NCBI GenBank assembly: GCA_020635695.1
Contig: JACJZH010000008.1
Location: 127,056 to 191,055, forward strand
Source of the DNA: Flavobacteriales bacterium
GTDB taxonomy: Bacteria; Bacteroidota; Bacteroidia; Flavobacteriales_F; PHOS-HE28
DNA: 64,000 nucleotides
Direction: 5' to 3'
Under the pieces are notes generated by a model. The model ran no database searches, was not told the DNA's origin, and worked only from the letters and a program-made list of their open reading frames with translations. Positions 8,399 through 17,554 of the stretch are shown here, piece by piece (position 1 is the stretch's first letter; the number at the start of each line of letters is the position of its first letter). The position numbers and the translations under genes were made by a program.

Positions 8399-8418
8399 GC
8401 CTCCGATCGTTAAAAACT

Positions 8419-8446
8419 CCCCGGGATCGTGGAAAACCGGGGCTTT
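8419..8446 (+). terminator. Weak terminator-like hairpin after M3 peptidase gene
   Basis: CCCCGG and CCGGGG pair around a 12-base loop, followed by CTTTTC, 20 bases after the stop. The stem is short, so this is only a candidate. Confidence 0.3.
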
Positions 8447-8476
8447 TCGCCGCTGCGGAGCCCCCGTGGGGTGCGG

Positions 8477-8484
8477 TATCTTCG
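8477..8484 (+). promoter_or_regulatory. -7 promoter element upstream of parE
   Basis: TATCTTCG, one mismatch from TAnnTTTG, 48 bases before the parE ATG. It would drive the four-gene parE-parC unit. Confidence 0.45.
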
Positions 8485-8532
8485 TGCCAACCTGCCGGAA
8501 GCCCCGTCAGCCGCGCGCTTCCGCCCCTTTCC

Positions 8533-10413
8533 ATGAGCGAGGTCAACTACAGCGAGGAGCATATCCGCACCCTGGACTGGAAGGAGCACATCCGCCTCCG
8601 TCCGGGCATGTACATCGGCAAGCTGGGCGACGGATCCAGCTTCGACGACGGCATCTACATCCTGCTGAAGGAGGTGCTGGACAACTGCATCGACGAGTAC
8701 GTGATGGGCCACGGCCGCAAGGTGGAGGTCGAGATCAAGGACGGCCGGGTGCGCATCCGCGACTATGGCCGCGGCATCCCCCTGGGCAAGGTGGTCGACG
8801 TGGTCAGCAAGATCAACACCGGCGCCAAGTACGACAGCAAGGCCTTCAAGAAGAGCGTGGGCCTGAACGGGGTGGGTACCAAGGCCGTGAACGCGCTCAG
8901 CCGCAATTTCCGCGTGGAGAGCGTGCGCGACGGACAGGTGAAGGTGGCCGGCTTCGAGTTCGGCGAGCTCGTGCAGGACGAGAAGGTGAAGAAGACCGAT
9001 GCCGCCAACGGCACCCTGGTCGAGTTCGAGCCGGACGAGGCCATGTTCAAGAAGTACCAGTACCGCGACCAGCACATCGAGCGGCTGCTGTGGAACTACT
9101 GCTACCTGAACACGGGGCTCACCATCGTCTTCAACGGGCAGCGGTTCCAAAGCAAGAACGGGCTGCTGGACCTGCTGGAGACCAAGATCGACGGCGAACC
9201 GCTGTACCCCATCATCCACCTGAAGGGCGATGACATCGAGGTGGCGCTCACCCATGCCAACCACTATGGGGAGGAGTATTACAGCTTCGTGAACGGCCAG
9301 CACACCACGCAGGGCGGCACCCACCAGGGAGCCTTCCGCGAGGCCGTGGCCAAGACCATCCGCGATTTCTTCAAGAAGGACTGGGAGTCGACCGACATCC
9401 GTACGGGCATCGTGGCCGCGGTGAGCGTGAAGATCATCGAGCCGGTGTTCGAGAGCCAGACCAAGACCAAGCTGGGCAGCACCGAGGTGGAGCCCGGCGG
9501 TCAGAGCATGCGCTCCTTCGTGGGCGACTTCATCGGGCGCGAACTGGACAATTTCCTGCACAAGCATCCGGCCGTGGCCGAGGTGCTGCAGCAACGCATC
9601 CTGCAGAGCGAGCGGGAGCGGAAGGAGCTCAGCGGCATCCGCAAGCTGGCCCGGGAGCGCGCCAAGAAGGCCAGCCTGCACAACCGCAAACTGCGCGACT
9701 GCCGCGTCCACCTGAACGACCCCAAGCAGGACGAGCGCCGCGAACAGACCACGCTGTTCATCACCGAGGGTGACAGCGCCAGCGGTTCCATCACCAAGAG
9801 CCGCAACGTGAACACCCAGGCCGTCTTCAGCCTGAAGGGCAAACCCCTGAACTGCTACGGGCTCACCAAGAAGGTGGTGTACGAGAACGAGGAGTTCAAC
9901 CTGGTGCAGGCGGCCCTGAACATCGAGGACGGACTGGACGGGCTGCGCTACAACCGGATCGTGATCGCCACCGATGCCGACGTGGACGGCATGCACATCC
10001 GGCTGCTGCTGCTCACCTTCTTCCTGCAGTTCTTCCCGGACCTGGTGAAGAACGACCACCTCTACATCCTGCAGACCCCGCTCTTCCGCGTGCGGAACAA
10101 GAAGGAGACGATCTACTGCTACAGCGAGGAGGAGCGGCAGCGGGCCCTGGCCAAGCTGGGCCGGAACCCGGAGATCACCCGCTTCAAGGGACTGGGCGAG
10201 ATCAGTCCCGACGAGTTCAAGCACTTCATCGGCGACGACATGCGCCTGGAGCCGGTGATGGTGACCAAGGACGCCGCCGTGCAGGACCTGCTCAGTTTCT
10301 ACATGGGCAAGAACACGCCCGAGCGGCAGGAGTTCATCATCAGCAACCTGAAAGTGGAGAAGGACCTGCTGGAGGAACTTCCCGAAGCGGTGGAGGAGAC
10401 CACCGAAGCCTGA
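8533..10413 (+). CDS. parE: DNA topoisomerase IV subunit B
   Basis: A 626-residue type IIA topoisomerase ATPase subunit. The GHKL ATPase domain shows EVLDNCIDEY (Asn/Asp for Mg-ATP), RDYGRGIP and the lid GLNGVGTKAVNALS. The TOPRIM domain shows FITEGDSASG and the acidic cluster ATDADVDGMH. The length and the partner parC downstream argue for topoisomerase IV rather than GyrB. The enzyme decatenates daughter chromosomes. The ATG at 8533 gives the conserved start MSEVNYSEEHIRTLDW. Its stop overlaps the next start by one base (TGATG), implying translational coupling to the small gene at 10413. Confidence 0.95.
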   Translation: MSEVNYSEEHIRTLDWKEHIRLRPGMYIGKLGDGSSFDDGIYILLKEVLDNCIDEYVMGHGRKVEVEIKDGRVRIRDYGRGIPLGKVVDVVSKINTGAKYDSKAFKKSVGLNGVGTKAVNALSRNFRVESVRDGQVKVAGFEFGELVQDEKVKKTDAANGTLVEFEPDEAMFKKYQYRDQHIERLLWNYCYLNTGLTIVFNGQRFQSKNGLLDLLETKIDGEPLYPIIHLKGDDIEVALTHANHYGEEYYSFVNGQHTTQGGTHQGAFREAVAKTIRDFFKKDWESTDIRTGIVAAVSVKIIEPVFESQTKTKLGSTEVEPGGQSMRSFVGDFIGRELDNFLHKHPAVAEVLQQRILQSERERKELSGIRKLARERAKKASLHNRKLRDCRVHLNDPKQDERREQTTLFITEGDSASGSITKSRNVNTQAVFSLKGKPLNCYGLTKKVVYENEEFNLVQAALNIEDGLDGLRYNRIVIATDADVDGMHIRLLLLTFFLQFFPDLVKNDHLYILQTPLFRVRNKKETIYCYSEEERQRALAKLGRNPEITRFKGLGEISPDEFKHFIGDDMRLEPVMVTKDAAVQDLLSFYMGKNTPERQEFIISNLKVEKDLLEELPEAVEETTEA

Positions 10414-11177
10414 TGATCAAGATCGCCTGCTCTTCGTTCCGGACCGGACCTGCCAGGATGCTTTCGGTGGCGGGGCTGCTGGCCCTGATGAGCGTGGTCC
10501 TGGCCCTCCCCGCGAGCGGGCAGCAGCAGGGGCGGGTGCGCCTGTTCATCGATCCGGGCGACAACTACGCCTTCATCCTGGACGGTAAGTATCGGATGCA
10601 GGAGCGCGAGCTTTCCCTGACACCCGGCAGGCACACGCTCACGTTCTGGGCGCCTCGCAGGGCGATCGTGGACACCGCCGTGCAGGTCGTGGCCGATTCG
10701 CTTTCCACCTTCATGCTCCAACTTCCCTGGTCCGCCGGCTGGGTGGCACACACGCAGGAATTGAAGCGCCACCGCGGCAAACGGTTCCTGACCCGTTCCT
10801 TGCCGGCGCTTGCCACCCTGGGGCTGGGTATCTGGGCGGGTACGGCCTTTGTGGACCACCGCAACGCATACAACGAACTGAACGACCTGGAGGACAGCTA
10901 TTCGTCCCTCGGCGTCCCTCGCGAGATCACCAGCCTGAAGGAGGAACGGATCCCGGCGGCACAGGACGAACTGGCCCGGACCCGCACCACCTTCCTCGTG
11001 TCCACGGGCCTGTTCGTGGCGGCCGCTGCGGGAACGTGGTATGCCTTCCGGAAGACCGCCCGTGAACCGGTGCCCGTGTTCGAGGACAAGGAGAAGGTCC
11101 GATTCGATGGTCTGGTCTGGCTGCCTGGCGCGCAAGGCGGCACCTGGGCCGCAGGCATCACCGTACCCATTCGATGA
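10413..11177 (+). CDS. PEGA-like membrane protein of unknown function
   Basis: A 254-residue protein that is not clearly assignable to a named family. An N-terminal signal or anchor segment (LSVAGLLALMSVVLALPASG) is followed by a short beta domain of PEGA type (FIDPGDNYAFILDGKYRM ... LTPGRHTLTFWAPRR). Two further hydrophobic segments lie at about residues 128-147 (LPALATLGLGIWAGTAF) and 193-212 (FLVSTGLFVAAAAGTWYAF), separated by a charged, probably helical stretch. It starts inside the parE stop (TGATG) and ends overlapping the next gene by ATGA, so it is translationally locked between parE and the lipoprotein gene. Its link to topoisomerase IV is unexplained. Confidence 0.8.
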   Translation: MIKIACSSFRTGPARMLSVAGLLALMSVVLALPASGQQQGRVRLFIDPGDNYAFILDGKYRMQERELSLTPGRHTLTFWAPRRAIVDTAVQVVADSLSTFMLQLPWSAGWVAHTQELKRHRGKRFLTRSLPALATLGLGIWAGTAFVDHRNAYNELNDLEDSYSSLGVPREITSLKEERIPAAQDELARTRTTFLVSTGLFVAAAAGTWYAFRKTAREPVPVFEDKEKVRFDGLVWLPGAQGGTWAAGITVPIR

Positions 11178-11596
11178 GGACGATCACCACCATCGGGGTA
11201 TGCCTGGGACTGCTCGTCCTGAACGGTTGCTACAAGGACGAGGTGGACGTGGCGGCGTTGAACACGAACCCCTGGGATCCCGACTATACGGGCCCGGCTT
11301 TCATCGAAGTGGTGGACGAACGGACGGCAGGGCCTTTTCCCGGAGGGGTCTTCAACCAGGAGCTCACCATCAAGGTGGACCTGAGCGTACTGCCGGTCAG
11401 TTCCGCGATCACGCTGCGTGTGGTGGACCAGGCCACGGGCATTGCGTTCGACCCGGTCCCCCAGCAGGCACCGGGTTCCGATACGTTCGAGTTCATCCAT
11501 TTCAATGTGACCCCGGGCGTGGAGACCTGTTACGCCATCGCGGTGGAGGTGCAGTTCAGCACCACCCGCAGCGAGACCTACTGCGCCACCCCCTGA
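11174..11596 (+). CDS. Small putative lipoprotein
   Basis: A 140-residue protein with a clear lipoprotein signal (MRTITTIGVCLGLLVLNGC, lipobox LNGC) and a beta-rich remainder with no recognised motif. Two Cys near the C-terminus (ETCYAI and ETYCATP) might form a disulfide. It starts with ATGA overlapping the preceding gene and ends 18 bases before parC, so it is the third gene of a parE-parC operon. Function unknown; outer membrane or periplasmic location is predicted from the lipobox only. Confidence 0.78.
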   Translation: MRTITTIGVCLGLLVLNGCYKDEVDVAALNTNPWDPDYTGPAFIEVVDERTAGPFPGGVFNQELTIKVDLSVLPVSSAITLRVVDQATGIAFDPVPQQAPGSDTFEFIHFNVTPGVETCYAIAVEVQFSTTRSETYCATP

Positions 11597-11613
11597 ACCG
11601 ACCGACCTGAGGC

Positions 11614-14331
11614 ATGAGCGACGACATGGACAACAACGAGGAACTCGGCACCGAAGGCGTGCGGTCGACGGGTTCGGAGCAGGGTGTCTTCTCGGTGAGC
11701 GGCATGTACCGGGAATGGTTCCTGGACTATGCCAGCTACGTGATCCTGGAGCGTGCCGTGCCCGCCCTGTACGATGGCCTGAAACCCGTGCAGCGGCGCA
11801 TCCTGCACGCCATGAAGGACCTGGATGACGGCCGGTACAACAAGGTGGCCAACATCATCGGGCACACGATGCAGTACCACCCGCACGGGGATGCCAGCAT
11901 CGGAGATGCGCTCGTCCAGTTGGGCCAGAAGGACCTGCTGATCGATACCCAGGGCAACTGGGGGAACATCCTGACCGGCGACAGTGCGGCGGCCCCGCGG
12001 TACATCGAGGCCCGGTTGAGCAAGTTCGCGACCGATGTCGTCTTCAACCCGAAGACCACGGAATGGCAGCTGAGCTACGACGGCCGCAACAAGGAGCCGG
12101 TGTTCCTGCCGGTGAAGTTCCCGCTGCTCCTGGCGCAGGGTGGTGAAGGCATCGCCGTGGGCCTGAGCTGCAAGATGCTGCCCCACAATTTCAACGAGCT
12201 CATCGATGCCAGCATCGCGGTGCTCCGGGGCAAGCGTTTCCAGCTGCTGCCCGATTTCCCCACGGGTGGCCTGGCCGATGTGGAGAACTACAACGCCGGG
12301 GAGCGCGGAGGCCGCGTCCGGGTCCGTGCACGCATCCGCAAGGAGGACAACCGTACCCTGGTGATCACCGAAGTGCCCTTCGGCACCACCACCACCAGCC
12401 TGATCGAGAGCATCATCAAGGCCAACGACAAGGGCAAGCTCAAGGTCAAGCGCATCGAGGACAACACCGCCGAGCACGCGGAGATCATCGTCCATCTGCC
12501 CGCCGGGGTCTCACCGGACACCACCATCGATGCGCTCTACGCCTTCAGCGATTGCGAGCTCAGCATCGCGCCCAACGCGGTGGTGATCGAGGACGACAAG
12601 CCGCGCTTCGTGAGCGTGGACGAGCTCCTGCGCATCAGCACGGAGAACACCCTGCGGCTGCTGCAGCTGGAGCTGGAGATCCGCAGGGAGGAACTGGAAC
12701 GCCAGTGGCACTTCAGTTCGCTCGAGCGCATCTTCATCGAGAAGAAGGTCTACCGCAAGATCGAGGATGCCGAGACCTGGGAGCAGGTGTTGGAGTTCAT
12801 CCGGAAGGGCCTGAAACCGCACATCAAGGACCTGCGGCGGCCGGTGACCGACGAGGACATCGTGCGGCTCACGGAGATCAAGATCAAGCGGATCTCCAAG
12901 TACGACAGCTTCAAGGCCGACGAGCACATCAAGGGCCTGGAGGACCAGCTGGCCGAGGTGAAGGACAAGCTGGACCACCTGGTGGACCACGCCGTGGACT
13001 ACTTCAAGGAACTGAAGAAGAAGTACGGGGCGGGCCGTGAACGGAGGACGGAGCTGCGGACCTTCGATACCATCGTGGCCACCAAGGTGGCGGTCGCCAA
13101 CCGGAAGCTCTATGTGGACCGCGAAGAGGGCTTCATCGGTTGGAGCCTGCGTGGCAATGAGCAGGTGGGCGAGTGTTCGGACATCGACGACATCATCGTG
13201 TTCCGGCAGGACGGCACCATGCAGGTGACCAAGGTGGCCGACAAGAAGTTCGTGGGCAAGGGCATCCTGCATGCCGGGGTGTGGAAGAAGGGCGATGACC
13301 GCACCATCTACCACCTGATCTACCAGGACGGCACCTCGGGCCCGAGCTACATGAAGCGTTTCGCCGTGACGGCGATCACGCGGGACAAGGAGTACCACCT
13401 CACGGGAGGCAGCAAGGGCTCGAAGGTGCTGCACTTCAGCGCCAATCCCGACGGGGCCGCCGAGCTGGTTCAGGTGCTGCTGCGTCCGCGGCCCAACCTG
13501 CGCAAGACCAAGTTCGACGTGGACTTCGCCAAGCTCGCGGTGAAGGGACGCGGGAGCAAGGGCAACCTGCTGACCCGCCACCTGGTGAGCAAGATCGTGC
13601 TGAAGGAGCGCGGTGCCAGCACGCTGGGTGCCATCCCCATCTGGTTCGATGAGACCGTGAGGCGGTTGAACGACTCCGGCCATGGCCGCTACCTGGGCCG
13701 GTTCTCCGGGGATGACAAGGTCCTTGCGGTCCTGACCTCTGGTGAGTACCTGCTGCTGCCCTTCGCGCTCAGCACCCATTTTCCGGACGAGGCGGTGACG
13801 GTGGTGAAGTGGGATCCCGAGACCGTGATGAACGTGGTGTACTGGGAGGGGGAGAAGCAGCAATACCAGGTGAAACGCTTCACGGTGGACGCCGCGAAGG
13901 ACCCGGTCCGGTTCATCACCGAGCACCCGGACAGCCGGATGGTGGTCCACAGCCTGGAGGCCGATCCGCGCATCCGTGTCAGCTATGACAAGCGCAGCAC
14001 GGACCGGGACGATGAGGAGGTGGCGCTCGGTTCCTTCATCGCCGTGAAGGGGGTGAAGGCCCTGGGCAACCGCCTGACCCCGGCCAAGGTGAAGGACATC
14101 GAGCTCCTGGACCCCGTCTTCACACCGATCACCCCGGAACAGGAGGAGATGCAGGGCTTGTTGATCAGCGAGGACGAGATCGGCAACCTGGAGGCACCCG
14201 AGGAGGAGGGCCTGGAGGAGTCCCCGGTCAAGCAGTACCTCCGCGCACGAAGGGAGGAGGACGGCGACGATCCCGATCAGCCCATCATCGGCTTCAAGCC
14301 CGGAAAGCAGATCACCCTCGAGATGGAGTGA
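11614..14331 (+). CDS. parC: DNA topoisomerase IV subunit A
   Basis: A 905-residue DNA cleavage and rejoining subunit. Visible features are the DNA-gate region with YHPHGDASIGDALV and the catalytic tyrosine in APRYIEARL (Y130), a coiled-coil/tower stretch with LRLLQLELEIRREELERQW, and a C-terminal region resembling GyrA-type beta-pinwheel blades (VTKVADKKFVGKGI, HLTGGSKGSKV). The acidic C-terminal tail (EEEGLEE) is common in Bacteroidota homologues. Partner of ParE at 8533-10413, separated from it by two small envelope genes. It could in principle be annotated as gyrase A, but pairing with parE favours topoisomerase IV. Confidence 0.94.
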   Translation: MSDDMDNNEELGTEGVRSTGSEQGVFSVSGMYREWFLDYASYVILERAVPALYDGLKPVQRRILHAMKDLDDGRYNKVANIIGHTMQYHPHGDASIGDALVQLGQKDLLIDTQGNWGNILTGDSAAAPRYIEARLSKFATDVVFNPKTTEWQLSYDGRNKEPVFLPVKFPLLLAQGGEGIAVGLSCKMLPHNFNELIDASIAVLRGKRFQLLPDFPTGGLADVENYNAGERGGRVRVRARIRKEDNRTLVITEVPFGTTTTSLIESIIKANDKGKLKVKRIEDNTAEHAEIIVHLPAGVSPDTTIDALYAFSDCELSIAPNAVVIEDDKPRFVSVDELLRISTENTLRLLQLELEIRREELERQWHFSSLERIFIEKKVYRKIEDAETWEQVLEFIRKGLKPHIKDLRRPVTDEDIVRLTEIKIKRISKYDSFKADEHIKGLEDQLAEVKDKLDHLVDHAVDYFKELKKKYGAGRERRTELRTFDTIVATKVAVANRKLYVDREEGFIGWSLRGNEQVGECSDIDDIIVFRQDGTMQVTKVADKKFVGKGILHAGVWKKGDDRTIYHLIYQDGTSGPSYMKRFAVTAITRDKEYHLTGGSKGSKVLHFSANPDGAAELVQVLLRPRPNLRKTKFDVDFAKLAVKGRGSKGNLLTRHLVSKIVLKERGASTLGAIPIWFDETVRRLNDSGHGRYLGRFSGDDKVLAVLTSGEYLLLPFALSTHFPDEAVTVVKWDPETVMNVVYWEGEKQQYQVKRFTVDAAKDPVRFITEHPDSRMVVHSLEADPRIRVSYDKRSTDRDDEEVALGSFIAVKGVKALGNRLTPAKVKDIELLDPVFTPITPEQEEMQGLLISEDEIGNLEAPEEEGLEESPVKQYLRARREEDGDDPDQPIIGFKPGKQITLEME

Positions 14332-14340
14332 TACGTCCGG

Positions 14341-14460
14341 TCAGGCCACCAGCCCCAGCACCAGGGTCGCCGCTGCCAGCACGAGCATGGCGGCCCACCA
14401 GGTCAGTTCGCGGGTGTTCGATGATGCGGCCTTGGGCCTGAGTTGGGTGCGTGTTCCCAT
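14341..14460 (-). CDS. Small single-pass membrane protein (39 aa)
   Basis: A short frame encoding 39 residues: a basic N-terminus (MGTRTQLRPKA) followed by one hydrophobic segment (WWAAMLVLAAATLVLGLVA) that runs to the C-terminus. The layout is typical of a small tail-anchored membrane protein. It lies 58 bases downstream of the universal stress protein gene on the same strand, so it may be co-transcribed with it. No family recognised. Because it is so short it could be a chance frame; the clean amphipathic pattern and start/stop context are the only support. Confidence 0.4.
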   Translation of the reverse strand: MGTRTQLRPKAASSNTRELTWWAAMLVLAAATLVLGLVA

Positions 14461-14518
14461 GACCTGCAAGGAAGCAGGTCCCTGAAGCGCGGGCAATACC
14501 CACTTGGGGGTACTTGGA

Positions 14519-15307
14519 TCAAGGTGCGCAGAGGACCGGGATGCCGTGCTCATTGGTGAGCATCCGTTCCTTCTCCGCATCCGCCATGTAGCGGTATTCG
14601 TCCGAGGCATCGGCCATGATGGCGATGCAACTGGCCTCGGCCTTCCGGGCATGAGCGATGGTGCCTGCCGCGAACCCGATGCTGAACGTCGTTCCGGGTA
14701 CGTCGATCTCCTCGTGCGACACGCCATGCTCCTCCAGGTGGAGCATCATGCGCTTCTTGTTCTCGAGCAGTTGGTCCGAGGGGCTTTCCCCGGGGCGCAG
14801 GAGCTGGAAGATGTGCACGGGAGCCTGGTAGGCCCTGGCCAGCATGACGACCGCATCCAGCAGACCGGTGATGTTCTCGTGACCGGCCACCGGCAGCACG
14901 ACGGGTCCCGGCCGGGCGGGGACCGTGCTCTGATCCTGCACCACCAGGCAGGGGACCGGTAGTTTCCGGACCAGTTTCAGGATGTCGGCGCCGAACAGCT
15001 GTTGCCTGAGCCCTTGGGGGCCGTGCGTGGCGCACACCATCATCGCGTGCCTGGAGGCTTCCTCGGCGATCGTGGCCAGGGCATCGCCTTCCAGCATGAG
15101 CTCGGTGACCGTCGTGTGTTCCACCAGGGAAGCATGCCGGTCCATGAACACCTGCGCCTTGTCCCTGCCTTCACCGGTACGCTCGTTCTTTCCCAGCACA
15201 TGCAGCAGCGTCACGTTGCCTGCCATCCGCGAGGCCAGGTCATCGGCGAAAAGAACACCTGCGGCTGCCGTGGGGCTCAGATCGGTGGCACAGAGAATGT
15301 CCAACAT
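14519..15307 (-). CDS. Universal stress protein, two tandem USP domains
   Basis: A 262-residue protein made of two UspA-like halves. The first (about residues 1-140) begins MLDILCATDLSPTA and includes VCATHGPQGLRQQLFGAD, with Gly-rich nucleotide-binding features and the exit strand VPCLVVQD. The second (about 150-262) begins GPVVLPVAGH and ends GIPVLCAP, but its glycine loop is degenerate (ASCIAIMADASDEYRYM), so only the first half may bind ATP. Cytoplasmic, general stress role inferred from the family. The ATG at 15307 is chosen because it abuts the conserved first strand; the frame is open to 15328. Confidence 0.9.
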   Translation of the reverse strand: MLDILCATDLSPTAAAGVLFADDLASRMAGNVTLLHVLGKNERTGEGRDKAQVFMDRHASLVEHTTVTELMLEGDALATIAEEASRHAMMVCATHGPQGLRQQLFGADILKLVRKLPVPCLVVQDQSTVPARPGPVVLPVAGHENITGLLDAVVMLARAYQAPVHIFQLLRPGESPSDQLLENKKRMMLHLEEHGVSHEEIDVPGTTFSIGFAAGTIAHARKAEASCIAIMADASDEYRYMADAEKERMLTNEHGIPVLCAP

Positions 15308-15343
15308 GGCGATATCGGTTCGCAGCAAGGTATGGCAGGGCCG

Positions 15344-17446
15344 TCAATGCGCTACCAGGACCCGGGCCCGGTACCGGCGACCGGCCTGTTCCACCAGGAC
15401 CCAGTACGTTCCTGAAGGAATGCCGGAGACATCCAGTTGGAGCCGGTCCTGCTGTTGAACGAAGGGGATCTCCATCGAGCGGCCGGATGCCGCGGTCCAG
15501 GTAAGCAGGCTGATGGGGGCGGCCTCCCGCAAGGTCACCGTGAGCAACTGGTCGGCCGGCAGTGGGAACGCAAGGAGTTCCTCCGCCACGCGTTCCCGGA
15601 TGAACGTGCAGTCGTCCACCGTGATCGTGTCCGTCGCCTCCGAGGCACAAACCCCATTGGAGTAGAAATAGGTCACCAGGAATTCACCGGGGGTGACATC
15701 GGTGTCGAAACCTCCATCCGGCCCCGCTGCTCCTCCCCAGACACCACCCGGCGGAAAGGCCGTGAGCACCACCTGGCCATCATTGGCACAATACGGTCCG
15801 TTCATCCCGAACACCACCGGCGTGGCATCCACGACGACCACCAGGATGCTGTCCACTCCCGTACAGCCCAGGGTGTCGGTCAGGCTGTAGGCGACCGTGT
15901 TCCCACCGACCGCGGCGTTCATCGGGTCGAAGATGCCACCGGGCCCGATGGCCCCGTTCCAGGTTCCTCCGCTCGGGACCGCCACCAACTGCACCAGCGT
16001 ATCGCTGCTGCAGAACGGCCCTGCCGGAACGAGCAGCGGTGCAGGCAGGGGGTGCACCTGGACCACGGTGTCACGGCTTGCCGTGCAGCTGATGCTGTCC
16101 CCGTAGGTATAGGTGATGATCAAGGTGGTGTCGGCACCAGGCGTCAGCACACCCTCCGGGGTCACACCACCGCTCCAAATGCCCCCGGCGGGAGTGGCAA
16201 TGAGCGTGTCGGCGGGGCCGAAGGCACAGAACGGAACGCCGGACGTGAACCCGATGGATGGCCTCGGCCGGACCGCGATGCTGTCCAACAGCACATTGGC
16301 GCACCCGGAGCTGTCCGTGTAGGAATAGCTCACTGGATGAAGCCCGGGACCGAGTTGTGTCGGGAGCACGAGTCCTCCGGATTGGGCCGACCCGCCCCAG
16401 CTCCCGCCTGCCGGCGTCGCTGACAAATAGGCCGTGTCCAGATCGGCGCAGAGCACACTGTCGATCAACTGGAGTTCAGGGAGGGGGTTCACCGTGAGCA
16501 GCAGGCTGTCGGTGGTGGGGCAGCAGCCCGGACAGGTGTAGGTATAGGTGACCAGGTGCTGGCCGGGTCCTGCCGACTGGGGAGAGAAGTAGCCAAGGCT
16601 GTCGGCAGCCCCGCCATAGGTCCCGAAGAACGGGGTCGCCCAAAGGAAGGCGTCCGCCGCATCGGCGCAAAAGGGGCCAGCCGGGCTCAATTGCGCCTGG
16701 ATCGCATCAAGCACGGTGATGGTCGCCGGGGAACTGCCGCTGCAGCCGTTGGTATCGGTCACCGTGTACAAGCCCCAGTAGGCCCCGCTGCCCATGGAGG
16801 GGTCGAAATTGCCCTGGCCGTCCACATCCCCGCTCCAACTGCCGCCGGGAGGGGTGGCCATCACTTGAACGATGCTGTCGTACGGACAGAGGACCAGGGG
16901 TTCGATCACATCGGGCAACGGGGAGGTGAGCACCTCGATCAGGAGCGTATCGCTCGCCGAACACCCGTTGGTGTCCGTGATGCTGTACCAGACGGCGTAG
17001 GGTGAGAATTGCGGACCGAAGATGGGGTTGAAGAGACCGGACGGGTCCACGGCGCCAAGGTCGCCGTCCCAGATGCCGCCGGTGGGAGAGGCCGACAATT
17101 GTTGCGCGCCCACGTTCTCACAAAGCGGACCGGCACTATCGATCTGCACGATCGGCGCGGCAAGCACCACGATCTGGACGCTGTCCACGAGCGGGTTGCC
17201 CAGGGTGTCGTTCCAGGCATAGGTGACCGTATACGGGCTTCCGGCCGACCCCACGGAGGGGTCGAACACGCCCGCAGTGTCCACCGGTCCGCTCCAGACG
17301 CCACCGGATGGTTGTGCCACAAGCTGTTGGAGGCCGCTGTTCTCGCAGAACGGTCCGGCATCTGAAATGCCTTCTTGGCCTGAGGTCAGGCCTGCGGCGA
17401 ACAACAGGCAGAGCAGTGAGGATGTCCTCGGTAGATCGTGTTCCAC
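15344..17446 (-). CDS. Large secreted repeat protein with probable T9SS C-terminal sorting domain
   Basis: About 700 residues. After a signal peptide (SSLLCLLFAAGLTSG) come eight repeats of about 70-80 residues, each opening with a variant of 'GPFC......L.A.P.GG.WSG' (for example AGPFCENSGLQQLVAQPSGG) and ending in a '.YSYTDT.GC' strand. The Cys pairs may form disulfides in Ig-like/PKD-like modules. The last 80 residues (FPLPADQLLTVTL ... GIPSGTYWVLVE) look like a T9SS type A sorting domain, so the protein should be surface-attached or released. A GTG at 17446 is taken as start because a TACCTTCG element ends 4 bases upstream and the signal peptide follows; an in-frame ATG at 17524 would add 26 unlikely residues. 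Confidence 0.78.
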   Translation of the reverse strand: MEHDLPRTSSLLCLLFAAGLTSGQEGISDAGPFCENSGLQQLVAQPSGGVWSGPVDTAGVFDPSVGSAGSPYTVTYAWNDTLGNPLVDSVQIVVLAAPIVQIDSAGPLCENVGAQQLSASPTGGIWDGDLGAVDPSGLFNPIFGPQFSPYAVWYSITDTNGCSASDTLLIEVLTSPLPDVIEPLVLCPYDSIVQVMATPPGGSWSGDVDGQGNFDPSMGSGAYWGLYTVTDTNGCSGSSPATITVLDAIQAQLSPAGPFCADAADAFLWATPFFGTYGGAADSLGYFSPQSAGPGQHLVTYTYTCPGCCPTTDSLLLTVNPLPELQLIDSVLCADLDTAYLSATPAGGSWGGSAQSGGLVLPTQLGPGLHPVSYSYTDSSGCANVLLDSIAVRPRPSIGFTSGVPFCAFGPADTLIATPAGGIWSGGVTPEGVLTPGADTTLIITYTYGDSISCTASRDTVVQVHPLPAPLLVPAGPFCSSDTLVQLVAVPSGGTWNGAIGPGGIFDPMNAAVGGNTVAYSLTDTLGCTGVDSILVVVVDATPVVFGMNGPYCANDGQVVLTAFPPGGVWGGAAGPDGGFDTDVTPGEFLVTYFYSNGVCASEATDTITVDDCTFIRERVAEELLAFPLPADQLLTVTLREAAPISLLTWTAASGRSMEIPFVQQQDRLQLDVSGIPSGTYWVLVEQAGRRYRARVLVAH
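15620..17400 (-). repeat. Eight protein-level tandem repeats (about 220 bp each)
   Basis: The coding region of the secreted protein at 15344-17446 contains eight diverged units of about 70-80 codons. Each carries a Cys near the start and a P.GG.W.G motif about 15 residues later. The DNA copies are diverged, so this is an old duplication series, not a recent unstable array. Confidence 0.75.
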
Positions 17447-17450
17447 ACGG

Positions 17451-17458
17451 CGAAGGTA
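17451..17458 (-). promoter_or_regulatory. -7 element 4 bases before a GTG start
   Basis: TACCTTCG on the minus strand, then CCGT, then the GTG start of the eight-repeat secreted protein. The spacing predicts a leaderless transcript. Confidence 0.45.
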
Positions 17459-17554
17459 GGTGCTGGGGATCCCATGGATGCATGGAGGAATGGCGGCCCC
17501 GGGGTGAGGTCCGGCAGCTTCCATGGCCCGCCCTTACCGTAGCTTGCGGCGGTG

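Noticed and set aside
8410..10224. Long minus-strand open frame opposite parE
   Set aside because: Shadow of parE; His/Val/Leu-rich with no domain, no promoter and no signal of its own.
15344..17400. Possible CRISPR-like array in the eight-repeat gene
   Set aside because: Units are about 220 bp, diverged, and translated in one continuous frame. This is protein repetition, not CRISPR.
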